Assembly: GCA_964634895.1 (NCBI GenBank)
Contig: CAZWJS010000044.1
Coordinates: 1 to 7,425, forward strand
From: CG-Epi1 sp964634895
GTDB taxonomy: Archaea; Thermoplasmatota; Poseidoniia; MGIII; CG-Epi1
Direction of reading: 5' to 3'
DNA: 7,425 bases
Part shown: one piece after another, positions 1 through 5,421 of the stretch
How positions within the stretch are numbered: position 1 is the first letter of the stretch
Layout: every line of letters begins with the position of its first letter
Translations under genes and position numbers: made by a program
Notes under the pieces: generated by a model
Databases searched by the model: none
What the model saw: only the letters and a program-made list of their open reading frames with translations
What the model was told of the DNA's origin: nothing

Positions 1-2473
1 TACTAACTTCAACTTCAATAGAAAAAATTGATGAATACTGAAAACCATCAAAAGAACGAGCCTCAAGTGCATAGCGACCATTAAATTCTTGACTAGTATT
101 CCAAGCCCAAGACCAAACTACAAAACCATTAACAACCTGCCAATCATTAGGTAATATACGAAATTCGACCCTATCTATTCTGTTATTATCACTAGCAGTA
201 CCACTTATAGTAACAAGACCAGAAACAATTTCATTATTATATGGTTCCGTTATAAAAACAAGGGGAGATTGTAAATCTTCAAAATTACCGACAAAGACTT
301 CTACTTCTTCTTCGTGATTAGATTCATCTGCATCTTGAGGACTAACTTGAGTAATTTTAGCAGATATGGTATGAGTACCTTCTTCAGCAATCCATTCGCC
401 ATAAATGTTTACGGCCTCATCTGAATAAAGCGCTGTAGAATAATCAACCGTCTCGAAAACCACACCATCACTTAGGAATTCAACTGAAAAAAATCTAGAG
501 GGACCTGGGCCATCGTTCACTACGCGCGCTGTCACTGTTACCTCTTGATCACTAGAAATCGAATCAGGAACATTAAGCTCCTCAATATACAAATCTGGAA
601 GATCTGTAAAAGAAGATACTACTAGATTCTGTGAATTACCATTCATATCATTCAAGAAATATTCAGCATTGATATTAACTGTGTCATCAAAATCTGGGGC
701 CTGAATATCAAATTTAAGCTCAGGGTAATTAGTCACTATTGTACCTGCTGAAAGTTGCGCACTGTAATTGAAACTCGCCTCAATAACCCATTTGCCATTA
801 GACTCAGTAACTTCTTCCAAATCAACTTGAGCTGTGACACCAGTAGCCTCATTTGAATTAACAATAAATTTTGACGGTTTAGGCCAACTACTAGAATATT
901 CCACAACAAATTTTATCTGATCTGGCAAAGGAGTTGCTGAAATATAATTCTGAATAGTCCCTCCATCCTTTCCTCTATTTGTGTATTCAGTCATTGTATG
1001 ATCCATAGATATGACAAATGTTTCATTCATCTGTGTTTGAATACCATTAGGCCCAAACAATCCTGACGATTGTAAATCTTGAGAACGTGAAACGGCACCC
1101 TCCAATTCAACAGTCCCCCAACCGTAACAGTTGTTTGGAGTATAAAGTTCACCACAATCAACATCTAAAGGAACTTTGTGATCACTAGTCTCCCTCAATA
1201 TCTGCTTGACGTAATCAGTTGTTTGTGTAGATGCTACATCTGGATTTGCTTGAAGCATCAATGCCGCTACGCCCGCTACATGAGGAGTCGCCATTGAAGT
1301 TCCAGAATAAGAAACATAGCCATTACCGGAACCAGCTTGTGCAGACATTATTGCACCTCCTGGAGCCATAACGTCCGGTTTCAATCTTAAATCACCTGTA
1401 GGACCTCTGGAAGAGTATATTTCTCGATTGTGATTATCATTAACTGAACCAACTGTAATTGCTTTCTCACTATCTCCAGGGTAAGAAACAGAGCCTGGAT
1501 GTGCAGCAATACCCAAATTACCATTTCCAATAGCAACTACTGTCACAATACCTGCTTCTACAGCTACATCCAAAGCCTGAGAAATTGAAGAAGCTCCATT
1601 ATTTGTTGCACCCGGTATTACTACAGGACCTCCCAAAGAAAGAGACATGACATCAATTGAAAATCTATCTTTATTTTCAATAGTCCAATCAACAGCTCTT
1701 AACAAATCTCCTTCATCTCCCGAACCTCCATCAAGAGCAATAACACCAACAAGATTTGCCTGTGGTGCAACACCTGAATAAGTACCTGAAATCCCACCAG
1801 TTCCGGCTGCAATTCCGGCACAATGAGTTCCATGGCTACCTGAATCATGCGGTTGTTCGTCGGGATACTCCTTATCTGTATTTGCATTGTAAAAGGCAAG
1901 CATTCCATTGGAATCTACGGATATTTTAGGATCATTTGTATCTGGATTGTCATCTAAGTCATCCAAAGATTCATGATTAAAATCAATCCCTGTGTCTAAA
2001 ATAGCAATAGTAGTGTCTTCTCCCTTCAAACCATAATCGTTCCAAATAGTATTTGTTCCAATAGAATCAACACTATTATCTAATGAAGGATAAAACAGAA
2101 CATCTGCTTCAAGTAAAATTAAACCAGGTAAAAAACTTGCTTCGGGTACTTTCACAGTGGAAATTAAAAAACCAAAGGTATTAAAACGAGGGAAACTGGA
2201 AGTTACTTGACCACCCAGATTTTCAATAAATTGATGATGGAGTAACGATAATTTATCAACTTGTGCAATAACACTAATCTTTCCTGATGGTGCAGGTGCT
2301 AGACCTAAATATTCTGATTTTTCCGGATTTTCAAGAGCTAACAAAAGACGCTTATCTACTAAATCTTCATCAAGGAATAATACCTGATCAAAACCATCGC
2401 TGGGTTGAACAAATGGACTAAGGATTGAAAGAAAAAAAAGCAGCGAAACAGATACTCTACTGATTGGGGACAA
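1..2473 (-). CDS. Secreted subtilisin-like serine protease (peptidase S8), 3'-truncated by window edge
   Basis: This is a subtilase that should hydrolyse proteins outside the cell; 824 codons are visible and no stop is reached before base 1. Residues 1-23 look like a signal peptide (Arg6, then a VSVSLLFFLSIL core). Residues about 25-140 resemble a propeptide region. The catalytic domain follows: Asp160 in ILDTGID, His214 in SHGTHCAG, oxyanion Asn317 in IGNGN and Ser393 in GTSMATPHVAG. Its end has a GWG motif near 452 and Cys440/Cys449, which could form a disulfide. A beta-rich stretch of unclear family runs to about 620. Residues 624-730 (starting DLPDLYIEEL) look like a CARDB domain, and about 735-824 like an Ig-type domain cut by the edge. 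The frame is open from base 2496 after an in-frame TAA and contains no ATG before the signal peptide. I therefore chose TTG at 2473; CTG at 2476 is the alternative. Protease identity is certain; the start and the C-terminal domain names are less so. Confidence 0.93.
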   Translation of the reverse strand, partial: MSPISRVSVSLLFFLSILSPFVQPSDGFDQVLFLDEDLVDKRLLLALENPEKSEYLGLAPAPSGKISVIAQVDKLSLLHHQFIENLGGQVTSSFPRFNTFGFLISTVKVPEASFLPGLILLEADVLFYPSLDNSVDSIGTNTIWNDYGLKGEDTTIAILDTGIDFNHESLDDLDDNPDTNDPKISVDSNGMLAFYNANTDKEYPDEQPHDSGSHGTHCAGIAAGTGGISGTYSGVAPQANLVGVIALDGGSGDEGDLLRAVDWTIENKDRFSIDVMSLSLGGPVVIPGATNNGASSISQALDVAVEAGIVTVVAIGNGNLGIAAHPGSVSYPGDSEKAITVGSVNDNHNREIYSSRGPTGDLRLKPDVMAPGGAIMSAQAGSGNGYVSYSGTSMATPHVAGVAALMLQANPDVASTQTTDYVKQILRETSDHKVPLDVDCGELYTPNNCYGWGTVELEGAVSRSQDLQSSGLFGPNGIQTQMNETFVISMDHTMTEYTNRGKDGGTIQNYISATPLPDQIKFVVEYSSSWPKPSKFIVNSNEATGVTAQVDLEEVTESNGKWVIEASFNYSAQLSAGTIVTNYPELKFDIQAPDFDDTVNINAEYFLNDMNGNSQNLVVSSFTDLPDLYIEELNVPDSISSDQEVTVTARVVNDGPGPSRFFSVEFLSDGVVFETVDYSTALYSDEAVNIYGEWIAEEGTHTISAKITQVSPQDADESNHEEEVEVFVGNFEDLQSPLVFITEPYNNEIVSGLVTISGTASDNNRIDRVEFRILPNDWQVVNGFVVWSWAWNTSQEFNGRYALEARSFDGFQYSSIFSIEVEVS

Positions 2474-2493
2474 CAGCTTCTTACAGATTGACC

Positions 2494-2499
2494 TTTAAA
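2494..2499 (-). promoter_or_regulatory. TATA-like box of the protease gene
   Basis: TTTAAA on the minus strand is centred about 24 bases upstream of the TTG at 2473. This is the spacing expected if the protease mRNA is leaderless and begins at its start codon. It immediately follows and partly overlaps the T-run that ends the upstream tRNA gene. The motif is short in AT-rich DNA, so the call rests mainly on spacing. Confidence 0.4.
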
Positions 2500-2503
2500 A
2501 AAA
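2497..2503 (-). terminator. T-run terminator of the tRNA-Arg gene
   Basis: Seven consecutive T on the minus strand begin three bases after the encoded CCA end of the tRNA. Archaeal transcription commonly terminates at such T-tracts without a hairpin. The tract is followed directly by AAA, so its last bases are also part of the TATA-like element of the protease gene. Confidence 0.6.
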
Positions 2504-2505
2504 GA

Positions 2506-2581
2506 TGGCGCCCAGGCTGGGATTCGAACCCAGGTTTGAAGCTCCGCAAGCTTCCGTGATTCCAAACTACACTATCCGGGC
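2506..2581 (-). tRNA. tRNA-Arg (anticodon GCG), CCA encoded
   Basis: A full cloverleaf can be folded by eye. The acceptor strand GCCCGGA (2581-2575) pairs with CCTGGGC, with one G-U pair and an A7-C66 mismatch. The D-arm has a GTG/CAC stem and G18 G19 A20. The anticodon arm is GAAGC/GCTTC with loop TTGCGGA, giving anticodon GCG, which reads CGU and CGC. The variable loop has four bases, and the T-arm CTGGG/CCCAG encloses TTCGAAT. The discriminator is G73 at 2509 and CCA is encoded at 2508-2506. A20 and G37 are typical of arginine tRNAs. There is no intron. The mature body is 73 nt plus CCA. Confidence 0.95.
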
Positions 2582-2603
2582 GCAAAATCTCACTAACGCC
2601 CAC

Positions 2604-2611
2604 TCTTAAAG
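2604..2611 (-). promoter_or_regulatory. TATA-like box of the tRNA-Arg gene
   Basis: CTTTAAGA on the minus strand is centred about 26-27 bases upstream of tRNA position 1 (2581). This matches the canonical archaeal TATA-to-start distance if transcription begins at or just before the mature 5' end. The inference rests on spacing and AT-richness alone. Confidence 0.45.
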
Positions 2612-2632
2612 GATAACACACAGGCATATTCC

Positions 2633-2638
2633 TTATAA
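2633..2638 (+). promoter_or_regulatory. TATA-like box of purE
   Basis: TTATAA is centred about 22-23 bases before the purE ATG at 2658, consistent with a leaderless or nearly leaderless mRNA. No purine-rich ribosome-binding sequence stands directly before the ATG. It lies in the same 76-base spacer as the divergent tRNA promoter. Confidence 0.5.
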
Positions 2639-2657
2639 CACAGGTCCATCCCGAAAC

Positions 2658-3119
2658 ATGACTCAAGTTACAATTGTAATGGGTTCTGCAAGCGATAAGC
2701 CAACAGCAAACAAAGCTGAGAAAATATTAGATAAATTTGGAATAAAATATGAAACCTTTGTAGCATCTGCACATAGAACACCTGATAGAGTTGTTGATAT
2801 AATTAAGAAATCTGAAGCCGATGTCTTTATCGCATTAGCTGGCTTATCTGCAGCACTGCCTGGTGTTGTAGCTGCACATACTTTGAAACCTGTGATAGGA
2901 GTTCCATGCGCTTCAAGCAGCTCTCCTGCAAACTTAGATTCCCTTCTTTCCGTTGTACAAATGCCTCCGGGAGTCCCGGTAGCTGGAGTCGGGATTGGCA
3001 GAGGTGAAAATGCAGCCCTACTGGCTGCAAGAATAATTGGTACTTCCAATAAAAAAATAGCTACTAGCCTTGAAGATTACAGAAAAGAATTAGAACAAAA
3101 AACTATTGATTCCAATTAA
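2658..3119 (+). CDS. purE: PurE, N5-carboxyaminoimidazole ribonucleotide mutase (class I type)
   Basis: The 153-residue protein is a stand-alone PurE of usual archaeal length, acting in the cytoplasm in de novo purine synthesis. Class I enzymes convert N5-CAIR to CAIR; class II enzymes carboxylate AIR directly. Visible motifs are GSASD (9-13) for phosphate binding, SAHRTP (37-42) with the catalytic His39, and a loop reading AGLSAALPG (61-69). These are followed by PVIGVP (78-83), DSLLSVVQMPPGVPV (94-108) and GENAALLAA near 114-122. SAHRTP and the DSLLSVVQMP block point to class I. The loop is odd: the usual AAHLPG histidine (His75 in E. coli) is Ala66 here. No purK is adjacent, so the partner that makes N5-CAIR must lie elsewhere if this is class I. 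The gene ends in a TTAA shared with the convergent pcm stop. Identity is very secure; reaction class is less so. Confidence 0.95.
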   Translation: MTQVTIVMGSASDKPTANKAEKILDKFGIKYETFVASAHRTPDRVVDIIKKSEADVFIALAGLSAALPGVVAAHTLKPVIGVPCASSSSPANLDSLLSVVQMPPGVPVAGVGIGRGENAALLAARIIGTSNKKIATSLEDYRKELEQKTIDSN

Positions 3120-3754
3120 TCCTCAAAAGCATTGGCTCCAATCATAGGGACAAAGGCTACTCCTGGACGTCGAGAAACTGAAATTCCGTGAGAGGTACGC
3201 TGTATTGTCAATAATTCTTGTGCAACGCGCCCTCCAACAGGAATAACCATTAGGCCGTCTATTTCCAATTGATCAATAAGTGGAGTTGGAACATTTGGCG
3301 CTCCACAAGTAACCATTATTTTTTGATAAGGTGAATTGTCAAAAAAACCACGCGAACCATCACCATTGACTACAGTAATATTATCGAAGTCCTCCAGATT
3401 CTCACAAGCCAATTCATAAAGATATGTTATTCTCTCTATGGTAGTCACTTGACATACCATTCTAGATGCAACTGCTGCATGATATCCACAACCACTTCCT
3501 ATCTCAAGAAGATTGTCTGTCTTTCTTAGATTTAATTCTTCAAGCATCATTGCAACCATATGAGGGGCTGAAATCGTTTGACCTTGACCTATTGAAAGAG
3601 GTGTATCGTCATAGGCTAAATATTTATCAGAAGTTCGAACGAAATTCTCCCTATTAACTTCCTCCATAGACTTTCGAACCTCTGCTGTTCTCAAGTAACC
3701 TTTACGTTCAAGATAATCCAACAATTTTGTTCGAGAATTGATATCTCTGCCCAC
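3116..3754 (-). CDS. pcm: Protein-L-isoaspartate O-methyltransferase
   Basis: This 212-residue SAM-dependent enzyme methylates L-isoaspartyl residues in aged proteins so that they can revert to aspartate. The length is normal for the family. Residues 48-64 carry the PCMT substrate/cofactor segment YDDTPLSIGQGQTISAP. LLEIGSGCGYHAAV (82-95) is the SAM-binding motif I. Later come NGDGSRG, then GLMVIPVGG and the C-terminal FVPMIG. The start is GTG at 3754. Its first base is also the last base of the TAG stop of the upstream RNase P protein gene, so the two are surely co-transcribed and probably translated by termination-reinitiation. The stop overlaps the purE stop by four bases. No truncation or lost motif is seen. 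Confidence 0.96.
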   Translation of the reverse strand: MGRDINSRTKLLDYLERKGYLRTAEVRKSMEEVNRENFVRTSDKYLAYDDTPLSIGQGQTISAPHMVAMMLEELNLRKTDNLLEIGSGCGYHAAVASRMVCQVTTIERITYLYELACENLEDFDNITVVNGDGSRGFFDNSPYQKIMVTCGAPNVPTPLIDQLEIDGLMVIPVGGRVAQELLTIQRTSHGISVSRRPGVAFVPMIGANAFED

Positions 3755-4080
3755 TATTTCCTACTACTTAGAAGACTATGTCTCCAAATTTTACCACAAT
3801 CCAAGCATGTAATTATCTTCCAACCTTTAGATGAAATACGATTAGTAGAATTTTTAGAAGTAAGAAAGGAATTACAATCTTTGCAAATCTTAATACGTTG
3901 TGTTTTAGTAAGACGCTGATTATAGCGTTTACTAATTAATTTAGCCAATTCAATAAATCTTTTAGATTCGAAATATTTTCCATCTAGAGAATGCATTTCT
4001 GCCAATCTAAACAAACGCTGAATACGAACTCTAGCTAATTGTTCTTGGCCCCTCGTACGACGGCCTTTCCGCTTTGACAC
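3754..4080 (-). CDS. rnp4: RNase P protein component 4 (Rpp21/Rpr2 family)
   Basis: The protein has 108 residues and is the archaeal counterpart of eukaryotic Rpp21. With Rpp29 it helps the RNase P RNA remove 5' leaders from pre-tRNAs. Residues 1-12 are strongly basic (SKRKGRRTRG). Residues 15-60 form a predicted helical region (QLARVRIQRLFRLAEMH and onward). A Cys4 zinc ribbon follows: Cys66 and Cys69 in CKDC, and Cys92 and Cys95 in CLDC, ending in GKIWRHSL. This order and spacing are those of the family. The start is GTG at 4080 and a TATA-like element lies about 24 bases upstream, suggesting a leaderless message. It is the first gene of a two-gene unit with pcm. The RNase P RNA itself is encoded near the right end of this window. 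Confidence 0.93.
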   Translation of the reverse strand: MSKRKGRRTRGQEQLARVRIQRLFRLAEMHSLDGKYFESKRFIELAKLISKRYNQRLTKTQRIKICKDCNSFLTSKNSTNRISSKGWKIITCLDCGKIWRHSLLSSRK

Positions 4081-4099
4081 GAAGAGCTATGAGTCCTGC

Positions 4100-4107
4100 T
4101 TTTTTAA
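4100..4107 (-). promoter_or_regulatory. TATA-like element in the divergent spacer (rnp4, possibly also the membrane-protein gene)
   Basis: The sequence reads TTAAAAAA on the minus strand and is centred about 24 bases from the rnp4 GTG at 4080, a good leaderless spacing. Read on the plus strand as TTTTTTAA it is about 31 bases before the ATG at 4135, which would allow a leader of a few bases. The whole spacer between the two divergent genes is only 54 bases. Another AT element, TTTAA at 4116-4120, seems too close (about 17 bases) to serve the plus-strand gene with a leaderless start. Confidence 0.4.
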
Positions 4108-4134
4108 CACCCTCCTTTAACCTAATACATTAAA

Positions 4135-4857
4135 ATGTTAGGAGATTATATTAGCTGGAGCACGCCTTGGGAACTATATTTTCACATACTAATTTTTGTA
4201 CCAATCATACAAAGATTAATGTTTTTGGGTGAACCGGCTTTAAAAGCTATTCAAATACATGGCCACCATTTAAAATGGTTATTTGATAGGCTAAAAGAAA
4301 TTCCAAAAGGATATTCAATTGCAGCTAAATTTACTGTTGGCATTCTAGTCCCAGCTACAATTGCATTAATGAGATTCTTTATTTTTGAACCCGAAAATGG
4401 AGTTGTTGAAGTTTTTGGAAAGACTTTAACGCCTCCAAACTGGAATCAAACACCAAATTGGCAAATTTATGCAATAATAATTTTCTTCATATTGCATACC
4501 TATCTAGATTGGAGAAGAGTTTGGGATACTAGGAATTTAGCTATAAAAATTATAAGTATTGATGTTGGAAAATACAGACCTATGATTGATAGAATGCTTA
4601 GGATGGGTGACTGGTTAAAAAGTTCAGAAGAAAAGGGAAGAGAGGCTTTGCCTCACGAAAGAATAGTGAGATTTGCAGGCTATTTTGCTGGAAAGGTAAG
4701 AGACACGACAAATACGGTAGTTGACAAAGTGATGGAAATGCCAAACAATTATGCAGGAAGATGGATGGTTTTGAACGTGGCATTCGGAATGGCATTTCAT
4801 CTTCTGCCAATTGTATTTATGTTTTTCTTAACTACCACATATGATTGGAATTTATAA
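4135..4857 (+). CDS. Membrane protein of unknown function, about four transmembrane helices
   Basis: I do not recognise this 240-residue protein. Hydrophobic segments are at about 14-32 (YFHILIFVPIIQRLMFLG), 66-84, 109-127 (WQIYAIIIFFILHTYLDW) and 209-234. Between helices 3 and 4 is a basic, helical soluble stretch of about 80 residues (128-208) with many Arg and Lys. No catalytic motif, metal cluster or nucleotide-binding loop is evident. A loop at 86-108 is rich in Pro, Asn and Trp. No signal peptide is apparent and the first helix probably acts as the anchor. The ATG at 4135 is preceded by in-frame stops, so the start is well bounded. Codon use and base composition look like those of its neighbours, and the frame is intact, so this is a real gene. 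Its stop lies in a TTATAA palindrome shared with the convergent kinase-like gene. Confidence 0.85.
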   Translation: MLGDYISWSTPWELYFHILIFVPIIQRLMFLGEPALKAIQIHGHHLKWLFDRLKEIPKGYSIAAKFTVGILVPATIALMRFFIFEPENGVVEVFGKTLTPPNWNQTPNWQIYAIIIFFILHTYLDWRRVWDTRNLAIKIISIDVGKYRPMIDRMLRMGDWLKSSEEKGREALPHERIVRFAGYFAGKVRDTTNTVVDKVMEMPNNYAGRWMVLNVAFGMAFHLLPIVFMFFLTTTYDWNL

Positions 4858-5412
4858 TTGAGATATTATTTTTTCTATTTCTACCTCTAAATCATTCAAA
4901 GTCCCACTATTATCTACAATATAATCTGCCTTAGATATAGTTGCAAGCAATTGTTGCTTATTTGGATTATTACTTTTTTCTTCGATAGATTCTTGATGCA
5001 TAAATTCCTCCCAAGAGGAACTATCACCTATTCTATTTCTTTTCTTTAATCTATCAAATCTAATTTTAGGTGAGGCATCAACTACAAGCATGACAAATTT
5101 GTGATTAATATATTTTCTATTTAAGGAATCAACTTCAGAAGGATTTCTAATCGAATCAACTACATGGTTTTCTAGCGACAATAAATTTTTAATCATTAAA
5201 TCCGCTAATACGCCTGGACCTCCGGATTCTCTAAGCTCATTACCTATTTGAATCAAATTATCTCGACTTTCATTTTGGCCTCTTTCATTCAATTCATAAC
5301 GTAAGGTATCTGATAAAGAATGATATACATATGATTTTTTCTTTAGGATTTCAGCAACAGCCCCCTTCCCCGATGCATTACGACCCGTGAGACCAACTAT
5401 ATTAAAACTCAA
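4852..5412 (-). CDS. P-loop nucleotide/CoA kinase-like protein, substrate unknown
   Basis: From TTG at 5412 the protein has 186 residues. GLTGRNASGKGA (7-18) is a Walker A loop with Lys16. SLSDTLRYEL (32-41) and GNELRESGGPGVLAD (57-71) resemble the substrate region of small kinases such as dNMP kinases and dephospho-CoA kinases. VVDSIRNPSEV (84-94) is a conserved strand-loop with an acidic residue. FDRLKKRNRIGD (119-130) looks like the Arg/Lys-rich lid, and DNSG (167-170) is typical near the C-terminus of this group. I cannot name the substrate. The open frame extends upstream to ATG 5469 and ATG 5451. Those starts would overlap the conserved mutase C-terminus and put 19-25 residues before the P-loop. 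TTG 5412 leaves the usual six and is preceded by GAGGT four bases away. The gene directly follows the mutase and is probably co-transcribed with it. Confidence 0.82.
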   Translation of the reverse strand: MSFNIVGLTGRNASGKGAVAEILKKKSYVYHSLSDTLRYELNERGQNESRDNLIQIGNELRESGGPGVLADLMIKNLLSLENHVVDSIRNPSEVDSLNRKYINHKFVMLVVDASPKIRFDRLKKRNRIGDSSSWEEFMHQESIEEKSNNPNKQQLLATISKADYIVDNSGTLNDLEVEIEKIISQL

Positions 5413-5416
5413 AACA

Positions 5417-5421
5417 ACCTC
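5417..5421 (-). promoter_or_regulatory. Shine-Dalgarno-like GAGGT before TTG 5412
   Basis: GAGGT on the minus strand overlaps the TGA stop of the mutase gene (5422-5420) and ends four bases before TTG 5412. It is the feature that decides my start for the kinase-like gene. Internal genes of archaeal operons often use such sites even when first genes are leaderless. Confidence 0.5.

Noticed and set aside
1699..1908. A 69-codon minus-strand frame inside the protease gene
   Set aside because: It is in another frame over the conserved S8 catalytic region around His214; the in-frame protease codons explain the sequence.
2359..2666. Minus-strand open frames of 61 and 68 codons running through the tRNA
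   Set aside because: They translate across the tRNA-Arg and its flanks, and the protease signal peptide lies in a different frame.
2663..3049. A 128-codon open frame on the minus strand opposite purE
   Set aside because: It is an exact antisense shadow of the well-supported purE gene, with no motif and no promoter of its own.
4111..4118. A perfect-looking Shine-Dalgarno AAAGGAGG on the minus strand
   Set aside because: It lies about 30 bases upstream of the rnp4 GTG, beyond the TATA-like box, so it would not be in the mRNA and is too far away to act as a ribosome site.
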